A DNA stretch of 64,000 bases. Origin: Shimazuella kribbensis DSM 45090. GTDB lineage: Bacteria; Bacillota; Bacilli; Thermoactinomycetales; Thermoactinomycetaceae. The notes below the pieces were generated by a model that ran no database searches, had not been told where the DNA came from, and was given only the letters and a program-made list of their open reading frames with translations. Numbering within the stretch: position 1 is the stretch's first letter; each line of letters opens with the position of its first letter. Shown one piece after another: positions 31,611 to 38,958 of the stretch. Made by a program: the position numbers and the translations under genes. The DNA is taken from NCBI RefSeq assembly GCF_000428065.1, contig NZ_ATZF01000013.1, positions 102,480 through 166,479 of the forward strand, in the 5' to 3' direction.

Positions 31611-32438
31611 GTGAAAAAATCGATCTTATCCATATTTTTTATTCTCATTTTTGGGGCCATTGCAACAGGATGTACTGTCCATATTAATGGAATATCAAAA
31701 GAGTCAAATGATGTTGCGATTGCAAAGCCTGTTAGTATTAAAGTATCTATTTATAAACAATACGAAGATGGAGTAGAGTTAAAAATGCAACTGGATCATG
31801 TCCCAAATGCAAAGGGGACTTGGACAATCCGAATGTGTGATCAAGAAGAAGTCCAAGCTAGCAAAGGGCCAATCGTCATTTACGGGATACCAGATTGTAT
31901 TACACCAGATGAAAATGATCAAAGTGATGATACAATGTATATCAACTTTACAGGTTCAGAAAATGGGAAAAAGGTAACAGTAGATAAGGTGTATGTGTGG
32001 GATGATAAGCTGTTAGAAAATATACCATTGGAGCGTCAAAATCCAGATTCACCTTGGATCATGCTGCAAACTTTTATCAGAACCGGATATTTATATGGAG
32101 CATCTGTTCATATAGGTTCATCCAAACAAGATATTATTGATTTTTTTGGGGAACCAGAAAAAGCTGAAAACCCAGATTTTTTTGGTTACGATGATGTGGA
32201 ATTTCTATTCAGCCAAAATAAAGTAGAGCAAATTACAATGAAAAGCACAAAAGACAATCCAATCAAAACACCTAATAATGACAAAGATGATATTATCCGA
32301 GTATTTGGCAATCCAATCCAAACTGATGGTGATGGTGAATTTTATGATAGTGTGTATGAATTATCGGATCGGAGAGTTACATTTACATGGAGCAATAAAC
32401 AATCTCAGTTGGTTCGAGTAAATGTGGAAAAAAAGTAG
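31611..32438 (+). CDS. Lipoprotein of a four-member paralogous array, member 1
   Basis: 275 residues. Signal peptide with lipobox ending at Cys21 (GAIATGC). Domain A (about 45-145) has the family hallmark YEDGVELKMQLDHV then KGTWTIRMCD and ends VTVDKVYVWD. Domain B (about 155-275) has two SmpA/OmlA-like stretches, HIGSSKQDIIDFFGEPEKAE and DIIRVFGNPIQTDGDGEFYD. GTG 31611 follows AGGGAGTGTGAATA. I do not recognise the family. It has its own promoter and terminator. It is surface-anchored, so a role in envelope sensing or binding is a guess. Confidence 0.7.
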   Translation: MKKSILSIFFILIFGAIATGCTVHINGISKESNDVAIAKPVSIKVSIYKQYEDGVELKMQLDHVPNAKGTWTIRMCDQEEVQASKGPIVIYGIPDCITPDENDQSDDTMYINFTGSENGKKVTVDKVYVWDDKLLENIPLERQNPDSPWIMLQTFIRTGYLYGASVHIGSSKQDIIDFFGEPEKAENPDFFGYDDVEFLFSQNKVEQITMKSTKDNPIKTPNNDKDDIIRVFGNPIQTDGDGEFYDSVYELSDRRVTFTWSNKQSQLVRVNVEKK

Positions 32439-32445
32439 TCTTTTT

Positions 32446-32477
32446 AAACCTCAGTCATGATAGATTGAGGTTTTTTT
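32446..32477 (+). terminator. Terminator of lipoprotein gene 1
   Basis: AAACCTCA pairs with TGAGGTTT, then TTTTT. Confidence 0.85.
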
Positions 32478-32485
32478 GTGGTAAG

Positions 32486-32545
32486 AAAAGCGGAAATTTA
32501 ATCGGATTCGTTTACCCTTTTTCTTTTTTTAAAACGCCTTATACT
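32486..32545 (+). promoter_or_regulatory. Shared bipartite dyad and promoter, lipoprotein gene 2
   Basis: AAAAGCGGAAAT (32486-32497), N12, GTTTACC (32510-32516) and CTTTTT, then TATACT at 32540, 30 bp from the start of GTTTACC. Confidence 0.7.
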
Positions 32546-32613
32546 AAAAGTATGAAATGAAGGAAAACGTTATGGACTTTATTCAACATTATCGATTAAG
32601 GAGTGTTTCACAG

Positions 32614-33438
32614 ATGAGAAAAATTATAGTTTCTTTTCTAACTTTGATTATTTTTGCTGTAGTAATGACAGGATGTACCATTAATTTGGACGGGAAAGAA
32701 TTAACGTTAACTCAAGGTTCAGATTCAAACTCAGAGAAAAAAGCAGAAAAAATAGAAGTAACCATTGATAAACATTATGAAGATGGTTTTGATTTAAAGG
32801 TTCAATTGTCACATGCGGACTCCGCAAAGGGAACATGGACTGTGAAATATTGTGGATTAGAAGACATACAAAAGGATAAAGGAAACACGATTATTACTGG
32901 ATTTGGATATAGTGACTGTACAGAAGATGCAAATTATGAAGATGTTTATATTAACTTTACAGGAGAAGCAAATGGGAAAAAAATCACAGTAGACAAAGTG
33001 TATGTATTGACAGAAGAAGAGCTGGATAAAGTTCCTCTAGAAAGAGAACAGCCTACGGTTTGGGATGACATACGAAACTTTTCTCAATCCGGTGAGCTAA
33101 ATAATGCTGTAACTTTTGGTGCTACCAAGGAAGAAGTTATTAAATTTTGGGGAGAACCAACTTCCACATCCGATGACGGGACAGCACTCGATTATGAACA
33201 TATTACTTTTAGCTTTGATGCGAATGGGACATTAGTGAATGTTACATTCCGCAATACTAAAGATTCTCCTATTGATGTCAGCATGGAGGAGATAGAGAAG
33301 GCATTTGGTCAACCAGTAGAGTCAGATGGGGCAGCTGGTACGTATTATAGTAAATACCAGTTAGAAAAAAGTACAGTTGTCGTTGCTTGGAGCAATGTAG
33401 AATCGAGAATTAGCAGAATAGAGGTAAGTGCAAAATAA
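32614..33438 (+). CDS. Lipoprotein of the array, member 2
   Basis: 274 residues, Cys21 lipobox (AVVMTGC). Domain A: HYEDGFDLKVQLSHADSAKG then TWTVKYCGLED and ITVDKVYVLTEEELDKVPLE. Domain B: TFGATKEEVIKFWGEPTSTS and MEEIEKAFGQPVESDGAAG. ATG 32614 is chosen over 32557 because AAGGAGTG precedes it and the signal peptide then starts at once. It is closest to member 1 in layout, including both SmpA-like stretches. Confidence 0.7.
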   Translation: MRKIIVSFLTLIIFAVVMTGCTINLDGKELTLTQGSDSNSEKKAEKIEVTIDKHYEDGFDLKVQLSHADSAKGTWTVKYCGLEDIQKDKGNTIITGFGYSDCTEDANYEDVYINFTGEANGKKITVDKVYVLTEEELDKVPLEREQPTVWDDIRNFSQSGELNNAVTFGATKEEVIKFWGEPTSTSDDGTALDYEHITFSFDANGTLVNVTFRNTKDSPIDVSMEEIEKAFGQPVESDGAAGTYYSKYQLEKSTVVVAWSNVESRISRIEVSAK

Positions 33439-33449
33439 AGATCAAAGAT

Positions 33450-33479
33450 CCAGCCTATCAAAGCTGGGTTTTATTTTTT
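33450..33479 (+). terminator. Terminator of lipoprotein gene 2
   Basis: CCAGC pairs with GCTGG, followed by GTTTTATTTTTT. Confidence 0.65.
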
Positions 33480-33562
33480 AGTCCATTTAAAGTTGTTAAA
33501 GTAAATTGGGATGATTTTGAAGTGTAATCTATAGGAAGATTTCTGTTTTCTCCAAATTTTAA

Positions 33563-33623
33563 AAAAGGGGAAAATTAGAACCTATTGTTTTCCCTTTTTT
33601 TTGTATTTCTTACTTTTTATAAT
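33563..33623 (+). promoter_or_regulatory. Shared bipartite dyad and promoter, lipoprotein gene 3
   Basis: AAAAGGGGAAAA (33563-33574), N12, GTTTTCC (33587-33593) and CTTTTTT, then TATAAT at 33618. This copy shows the dyad symmetry best: AAAAGGGGAAAA against TTTTCCCTTTT. Confidence 0.7.
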
Positions 33624-33652
33624 AGGGATATCGATAAAAGGGAGTGTTAACC

Positions 33653-34069
33653 ATGAAGAAAGTATTATTTTTTCTATTTGCAATTATATTATTGATAGGG
33701 ATGACAACAGGATGTACGAGTAATGGAACATCATCAGAAAATACGAGTGGGCAACAAATTCAAGCAAAGATTGATAAAAAGTATGAAGATGGTATTGATT
33801 TTAAAGTTCAACTCTCAAATGTAAAAACGGCAAAGGGTACATGGACAGTAAAATATTACGACAAGGTACAAGTGTTAAAAGATAAAGGTGCTTCAACTAT
33901 TGTTGGATACGGTTTTGGAGACTTGGGTGGAACAGATAAACCAAATAAAGAAAATGATATTGATTTAAATGTGAACTTTACTGGGATTGCAGATGGAAAG
34001 AAAGTTACGGTCGATAAAGTTTACGTTGTGACCAAAGAAGAGTTTAATAAAATGAAAGTAGAAAGATAA
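33653..34069 (+). CDS. Lipoprotein of the array, member 3 (short, domain A only)
   Basis: 138 residues, Cys21 lipobox (GMTTGC). It has the domain A hallmark KYEDGIDFKVQLSNVKTAKG then TWTVKYYDKVQVLKDKGAST and VTVDKVYVVTKEEFNKMKVE, and then stops at the exact point where members 1 and 2 begin domain B. The two cysteines found in domain A of the others are absent. ATG 33653 follows GGGAGTGTTAACC. The stop is clean and a terminator follows 97 bp later, so it may be a working short form. Confidence 0.7.
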   Translation: MKKVLFFLFAIILLIGMTTGCTSNGTSSENTSGQQIQAKIDKKYEDGIDFKVQLSNVKTAKGTWTVKYYDKVQVLKDKGASTIVGYGFGDLGGTDKPNKENDIDLNVNFTGIADGKKVTVDKVYVVTKEEFNKMKVER

Positions 34070-34166
34070 TATTTTTATCTAAAAATTAAAAATAATCGAA
34101 AAATATGAACACTAGCGTAAGTATTCCGCGATCGAATGGAAATTTCTCCAAGTGAATAGCACTATG

Positions 34167-34203
34167 AAGAATCCAGTTAGCTTGTACTGGATTCTTTTTT
34201 TTG
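34167..34203 (+). terminator. Terminator of lipoprotein gene 3
   Basis: AAGAATCCAGT pairs with ACTGGATTCTT, then TTTTTT. Confidence 0.85.
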
Positions 34204-34209
34204 ATTGGG

Positions 34210-34269
34210 AAAAGGGGAAAACAAGTATATTCTGTTTACTCTTTATGTTTTTCTGGTACATTTTATAAT
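34210..34269 (+). promoter_or_regulatory. Shared bipartite dyad and promoter, lipoprotein gene 4
   Basis: AAAAGGGGAAAA (34210-34221), N12, GTTTACT (34234-34240), then TATAAT at 34264, 30 bp from the start of GTTTACT. Confidence 0.7.
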
Positions 34270-34304
34270 AAGAATAAGCAGTTTGAAAAAGGGAGTATGA
34301 AACA

Positions 34305-35153
34305 ATGAAAAAAAGAATTTATATTTTACTACTATTAGTTTTATTTGCTTTTATGATGAGTGGATGTACGATCAATTTATTTGCAGATAAGAAACAACCT
34401 AACTTAACTACTTCTACAACCTCAAATAATCAAGAAAATAAAGAGGGAGATCCAATTCAAATGAAAGTAGATATCTACAAGCATTATGAAGATGGTTTTG
34501 AATTACAAATGTATTTGGCAAATGCAAAATCAGGCAAAGGAACATGGACGACAACAACATGTGGAAAAGAGTATGTACACAAGAATAAAGGTCCTTCTAT
34601 CCTTGTTGGTTCCGATGAAGTAGAATGCGATGGCGGTAAATATAATATATATACAAGTTTTACAGGTATTGTCAATGGTCAATCCATTACGTTGGACAAA
34701 GTATATGAAATGGATTATAAGGCGTTGGATAATGTACCGTTAGAGGGATATGAAGAAAAGTCTAAAAAGATGAATTGGGAGACTTTAAAAGTAAATGCTC
34801 AAGGTGGGTTTTTGTTCAATTCCATAGCTTATTTGGGAGCTGCGAAAGAAGATATCCTGACATACTTGGGGGACCCTGACCCATCTAGTGGAGAAGGTAT
34901 TCTAGAGTATAAAAGTAAAAATCTTTGGATTGAGTCACATGACAACAAAACAGTAGGTTTTCTCTCTGTTCAAAATCTTGACCAATTGTCTAGTAACTTA
35001 GATGAGATTCAAAAAGTCTTTGGTGATTCGAAGAAGCAGGGTAATCCAGAAGCAAGTTTTCTGGAATATAACCTAGGTATACATACACTCACAATATGGT
35101 TTGATGACAAATCTAAAATAGATGAAATTAGTCTACATTTTAATATTTATTAG
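34305..35153 (+). CDS. Lipoprotein of the array, member 4
   Basis: 282 residues, Cys21 lipobox (AFMMSGC), then a Thr/Ser/Asn-rich linker. Domain A: HYEDGFELQMYLANAKSGKG then TWTTTTCGKEYVHKNKGPS and ITLDKVYEMDY. Domain B: YLGAAKEDILTYLGDPDPSS and LDEIQKVFGDSKKQG, the most diverged of the set. ATG 34305 follows AAAAAGGGAGTATGAAACA. Own promoter and terminator. Family unknown, as for the other members. Confidence 0.7.
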   Translation: MKKRIYILLLLVLFAFMMSGCTINLFADKKQPNLTTSTTSNNQENKEGDPIQMKVDIYKHYEDGFELQMYLANAKSGKGTWTTTTCGKEYVHKNKGPSILVGSDEVECDGGKYNIYTSFTGIVNGQSITLDKVYEMDYKALDNVPLEGYEEKSKKMNWETLKVNAQGGFLFNSIAYLGAAKEDILTYLGDPDPSSGEGILEYKSKNLWIESHDNKTVGFLSVQNLDQLSSNLDEIQKVFGDSKKQGNPEASFLEYNLGIHTLTIWFDDKSKIDEISLHFNIY

Positions 35154-35167
35154 TTCTTTGTAGAAAT

Positions 35168-35198
35168 AATCCAGTCATTCCTAACTGGGTTCTTTTTT
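35168..35198 (+). terminator. Terminator of lipoprotein gene 4
   Basis: AATCCAGT pairs with ACTGGGTT, then CTTTTTT. Confidence 0.8.
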
Positions 35199-35334
35199 AT
35201 GAGTAAACATGGAAATATTCATTAGATATAAAGAAAATGGATCGAAAACCTATTTGAGTAGACCGATATATATAACTATGTCAAAATGTATAGTATTAAT
35301 TTAAAAAAATGGGATTTATTAAATAGGAGGCGTT

Positions 35335-36363
35335 GTGTTGAATAAAAATCTTAAAGTTGTTCTGCTTTTATTTTTTATTATCGTTATTGGTATTATTGCT
35401 ATCGTATATTACCGTATAAACGCTTCCGTACCTCAACCCAAAGACGATCGAAAAACGGTAAATCAGTTGAAAGATATGGATAGTACATCAGCGAATGTGA
35501 TTGAAATAAATAGTTTAGACGCTGATTTGTATCTACATAAGAGCAAGAATGATCAAATGCAAGCAAAATTAAGCGGGAAAATACCAAAGCAAGACAATGT
35601 AGAATTGAGATGGACGAAGCAAGGGAAAGAGTTGTATTTAGATGTCGTTTATAAAGTGAATGATGCCCTAGAGACTGGGAAAAACGAGGAAGAAGAGGAT
35701 GACCAGAAGGGGTTACCTGCGAAAATCAGCTTAGATGTTTCTATTCCTAGCAAAGTATATGATTCCATTAAAATAAGTACAAGTGGTGGTGATTTAACGG
35801 CAGATATGCCACTGCAAGGGAATGAGATCAAGATAACCACGTGGGCTGGGTCTTCCAAACTTGCCAATTTATCGGCCGATCAAATTCATGTTGATTCACG
35901 TGAGGGGAACATCCAGCTCAAAAACGTAAAAGCAGGGTTCATGACACTCACATCATTTAGTGGAAACGTATCTCTTCAAGATTATCAAGGTGGAAATCTG
36001 AAAGGGGAAACGCAAGACGGTGACATGAGCCTGAGTGGTATCCATGGCGGGATGATAAATTTGAATACAAAGTCTGGGGATATACATGTAGATCAAACTT
36101 CTCCTTTACCTGCGAGCAATGAGATTACAACAAAAGGAGGAAATGTTACATTCCAATTTGGGATGGTTCCAACAGACCTTTATCTTGCTCTAACAAGTGA
36201 AAGTGGAAATATGAAAAACAATCTTCCGATTAAAAAAATAACAGATAAAGATGATGATTACTTTGGAAAGCGATATATCAAAGGTACAATCGGCAGAGGA
36301 CTCGGTGCTAATTTACTTATTGGTACTCAGAAAGGAAATATCAATGTTATCTTAAAAAAATAG
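35335..36363 (+). CDS. Membrane-anchored DUF4097-like beta-helix protein
   Basis: 342 residues. N-terminal membrane anchor (VVLLLFFIIVIGIIAIVYYR), then an extracellular repeat domain with short strand-turn units typical of DUF4097 adhesin-like proteins: SLDADLYLHKS, TSGGDLTADMPLQ, DSREGNIQLKNV, SFSGNVSLQDY, TQDGDMSLSG, TKSGDIHVDQ, TKGGNVTFQF. The conserved S-G-D/G-N turns repeat about every 20 residues. An acidic insert (KNEEEEDDQKG) lies near residue 120. GTG 35335 follows AGGAGGCGTT. It lacks the dyad of the lipoprotein genes upstream. Function unknown. Confidence 0.7.
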   Translation: MLNKNLKVVLLLFFIIVIGIIAIVYYRINASVPQPKDDRKTVNQLKDMDSTSANVIEINSLDADLYLHKSKNDQMQAKLSGKIPKQDNVELRWTKQGKELYLDVVYKVNDALETGKNEEEEDDQKGLPAKISLDVSIPSKVYDSIKISTSGGDLTADMPLQGNEIKITTWAGSSKLANLSADQIHVDSREGNIQLKNVKAGFMTLTSFSGNVSLQDYQGGNLKGETQDGDMSLSGIHGGMINLNTKSGDIHVDQTSPLPASNEITTKGGNVTFQFGMVPTDLYLALTSESGNMKNNLPIKKITDKDDDYFGKRYIKGTIGRGLGANLLIGTQKGNINVILKK

Positions 36364-36368
36364 AGGAG

Positions 36369-36660
36369 ACTAATATACGATACAAAAGCTTCTTTTCAAC
36401 GATAGCCGTTTACTCGTATTGTTGCCGGGTTTGACGGCTTGTTCGCAAGAACCAGAAAAAAGTCGTAGTCAAACCATTAACCAAAGGACAGGTCATCGCA
36501 AAAGTTTCCCAACAATTAAAGAATCAAACGAAACTACCAGTAACATACTATAGTAGAAAAGAAGCATTGCTGCGTGGATGGAAAGGTATCTAGAAGTTCT
36601 CGGTGATATAATCAGGGCAAACTAGCAACATTGAGTTTCAAACTCATCATACAAAGTTAA
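36369..36660 (+). pseudogene. Decayed barnase-like secreted ribonuclease
   Basis: Three frames together give an exported RNase. First a lipoprotein-like signal (LLVLLPGLTACSQEPEK). Then, after a shift in the AAAAAA run near 36458, KVVVKPLTKGQVIAKVSQQL, KNQTKLPVTYYSRKEALLRG and W. Then scraps GDI and QGKL near 36605. The LP-x-Y-x-x-S/T-K-x-E-A-x-x-x-GW order is that of barnase before its catalytic GDIFSNREGKLP segment. No barstar gene is seen nearby. Several frameshifts and a lost C-terminus make function impossible. Confidence 0.5.
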
Positions 36661-36692
36661 TCATTGATAAAAAAACATTATGAAACAGAAAT

Positions 36693-36733
36693 AAAAAAGT
36701 ACAGCTCCTAATTGATAGGAGCTGTACTTTTTT
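36693..36733. terminator. Bidirectional terminator
   Basis: AAAAAAGTACAGCTCCTA pairs perfectly with TAGGAGCTGTACTTTTTT around ATTGA. It serves the minus-strand gene at 36732. Confidence 0.9.
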
Positions 36734-37295
36734 ACATTTGAACTGCCTTTTTCTTTCTGGATAGAGTTAACGTATTAGAAGCTCTGCGAAATGGCTGGAA
36801 AGAGAATCCGCCCTGAAAGTGTTTTGGTTCATAAGCTACCATAAAAGCACTTGGATCTAGTTCAGAGATTTGTTTGGATAGTTTGCTTTGTTGTTTCCGA
36901 TGGGCAGTAATAGATAAGATTAGTCTTTCTCCTTCCATACCTTCTCCAAACCATGCTGTAACCCCATATCCTGCTTCTCTTAATTGTTGAACAAGATGTA
37001 CATTTTCTTTTTTTGTGATTACAGAAATACTTAAATACCCTAATGCTAGTTTTTCCTCTAATTTCATTCCTAAAAATAGTCCAACTCCATAACTGACACA
37101 GTAAACGATCAAATTAATAGGTTGATCCAAATTGTCCAATACAATTTTAAATCCAATCACATAGACTAATACATCCACAGCGCTGAGCAAGGCTGCCATA
37201 AATTGATATCCTTTAATCGTCAAGATTGTTCGTACGGTTAACATGGATACATAAACGAGTTGCAAAACAACAATGAGCAGCAATGTAGTGATCAT
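36732..37295 (-). CDS. DUF5698/DUF2179 membrane protein (UPF0316/YebE-like)
   Basis: 187 residues: three hydrophobic segments (residues 1-85), with VYVSMLTVRTILTIKGYQFM and VSYGVGLFLGMKLEEKLALG, then a cytoplasmic DUF2179-type domain with LVQQLREAGYGVTAWFGEGM and GERLILSITAHRKQQSKL. Function unknown; the family is widespread in Bacillales. ATG 37295 follows AGAAGGATGACCT. Length and domain order are normal. It stands alone and shares its terminator with the pseudogene on the other side. Confidence 0.8.
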   Translation of the reverse strand: MITTLLLIVVLQLVYVSMLTVRTILTIKGYQFMAALLSAVDVLVYVIGFKIVLDNLDQPINLIVYCVSYGVGLFLGMKLEEKLALGYLSISVITKKENVHLVQQLREAGYGVTAWFGEGMEGERLILSITAHRKQQSKLSKQISELDPSAFMVAYEPKHFQGGFSFQPFRRASNTLTLSRKKKAVQM

Positions 37296-37814
37296 AGGTC
37301 ATCCTTCTTTTCTAATAAAATGCTGTCTTGATCCTTTTAGAGGCATATCCGTCCGTATAAGATGATATGAGTGCAAAAAATAACAGATATCTCCTCATTT
37401 CGTAAGGAATCATTCATTTAGACGAGAAGATTATATATCTGGTGATTCATGTTTCGCAATAGGTTTTCGCAAAGTTTTTTTGATTTCACTATTGAATTAT
37501 TTTATGGATAACTGCAATATCATAAACTTTGTTGTTTGGAGAAAACGGATGGGAAAGTGGAGGAGATTTTGTTTATAACAAATGACTTGAGTTAGACCTG
37601 AAGTTCTCAAGTCCATTCCTATGGTTACATATTTGTTTTTTCCATTTATATCATGGTACTCATAAGGATTGTTTACCTTACATCAAAGATTCGAATAATT
37701 GGTTGAGTCTTCATTTATTCATTTTCTATTTATCGAATGTATGGACAATAAACAAATAATATTACTATTTGTTTGTTATGCAGTGGTCGATTCTACACCA
37801 AATGGAGAGTAATC
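37296..37814. other. Intergenic stretch with one dyad
   Basis: No gene is seen. GACTTGAG (37584-37591) and CTCAAGTC (37606-37613) form an 8 bp dyad with a 14 bp centre. The rest is A+T-rich without recognised elements. Confidence 0.4.
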
Positions 37815-38360
37815 ATGAACGATAAAAATATTCAAAATTTAACTGGCAACATCCGGAATACACTACATTTCCAATTTTCAATTTCGTGGCAAATGCTCGA
37901 AATTCACCTTACTGATCTTGAAGACAAGGAGTATCTTTGGCGGCCAAGCTCAAAGGGGCTTCATGTTTTTAATGAATCAGAAGTTTGGTGTGCAGATTGG
38001 CCAGAATCAGAAGCATACGATATTGGACCAGCGAGTATTGCTTGGTTAACATGGCATATCACTTTTTGGTGGTCCATGGTTCTTGACCATTCTTTTGGAA
38101 ATAAAACGTTAGCCCGTAAGGATGTTAGTTGTACTGGGAACATAAAAGAAACAAAAGAAAGAATAATTCATTTGCGCAATGAATGGGAAATTGCTTTGTC
38201 TGAGTTGTCAGAGAATGAATTTCTTTCTAGTGAACGAACAAGATGGCCTTTTATCGATAAACCGTTTCATGAGCTAGTAGCATGGCTAAATCTTGAACTG
38301 ATGAAGAATGCTGCGGAAATCGGTTATTGTCGGTTCCTTTATGCCTCTCAACAAAAATGA
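37815..38360 (+). CDS. DinB-family protein
   Basis: 181 residues. Four-helix DinB pattern: LHFQFSISWQMLEIHLTDLE, ASIAWLTWHITFWWSMVLDH (with the His of the metal site) and ELVAWLNLELMKNAAEIGYC. DinB-fold proteins are often metal-dependent thiol transferases; the role of this one is unknown. ATG 37815 follows GGAGAGTAATC and replaces the longer 37773 frame. It is monocistronic with a terminator. The third expected His is replaced in part of the last helix, so metal binding is uncertain. Confidence 0.75.
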   Translation: MNDKNIQNLTGNIRNTLHFQFSISWQMLEIHLTDLEDKEYLWRPSSKGLHVFNESEVWCADWPESEAYDIGPASIAWLTWHITFWWSMVLDHSFGNKTLARKDVSCTGNIKETKERIIHLRNEWEIALSELSENEFLSSERTRWPFIDKPFHELVAWLNLELMKNAAEIGYCRFLYASQQK

Positions 38361-38454
38361 TCAGCACAAAGCACAATCATCTTTGAAAGTACGCTTTTCA
38401 TTTACTTTTATTATGGGATTTTGGACTTTTCTAATGGGTTACAGGATAAAAAGA

Positions 38455-38494
38455 AAAATGCTTGGTCCATGAAATATAGGATCAAGCATTTTTT
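38455..38494 (+). terminator. Terminator of the DinB gene
   Basis: AAAATGCTTG-GTCC pairs with GGAT-CAAGCATTTT, then TT. Confidence 0.8.
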
Positions 38495-38537
38495 GATGCG
38501 ATTATTTTATAACAGAGCGAAGTAGGGATAATCGGAT

Positions 38538-38561
38538 AAAGAGCCTGAACAGGCTCTTTAA
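38538..38561 (-). terminator. Hairpin at the end of the deacetylase-like pseudogene
   Basis: AAAGAGCCT-GAAC-AGGCTCTTT, a perfect 9 bp stem just beyond the stop of the minus-strand fragment. Confidence 0.7.
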
Positions 38562-38566
38562 GTAAG

Positions 38567-38940
38567 TTAGGAAGGCAAAGTCCAATATTCACGGTGCAAC
38601 TGTTTTACATGTTCTTCCATTACTTTTTTGTGATTCAATAAAACATTTGTTGGTAAAGATTCTACACCAAGCTGGAAAGGAACTTCGGTTACTTTGCTTT
38701 GCAGTTCATTGAGTGCTTCGATAACTCTTAAGGTATAGAAAGGAACATAAGCGGAGCTGTAACCACCTTCATAACAGACAACCAATCACCCGGAAAAGTG
38801 TTTATCTGCTATTTGTTTTCCTTTGTTTGCAATTTGATAGAATCCATCAGCATTCATCATCATATGAGTGAGTGGATTAAAACACTAGGGTCTTGTCCAG
38901 CAAGTAACAATGTAATTTTTTTGTGACTTTGTTCTGCTAG
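38567..38940 (-). pseudogene. C-terminal remnant of a class II histone deacetylase/acetylpolyamine amidohydrolase
   Basis: The minus strand reads LLLAGQDPSV, then one base further on FNPLTHMMMNADGFYQIANK, GKQIADKHFSG, a TGA, and LVVCYEGGYSSAYVPFYTLR then VIEALNEL. This is the order QDPSxFDP-L, HMM and EGGY-x-x-YVPF-x-x-L-x-VIEAL of the C-terminal part of this zinc deacetylase family. One frameshift and one stop codon break it, and the catalytic N-terminal two thirds are absent. Only a 72-codon tail is open. Confidence 0.65.
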
Positions 38941-38958
38941 TACTAGAAATATTGTCCA

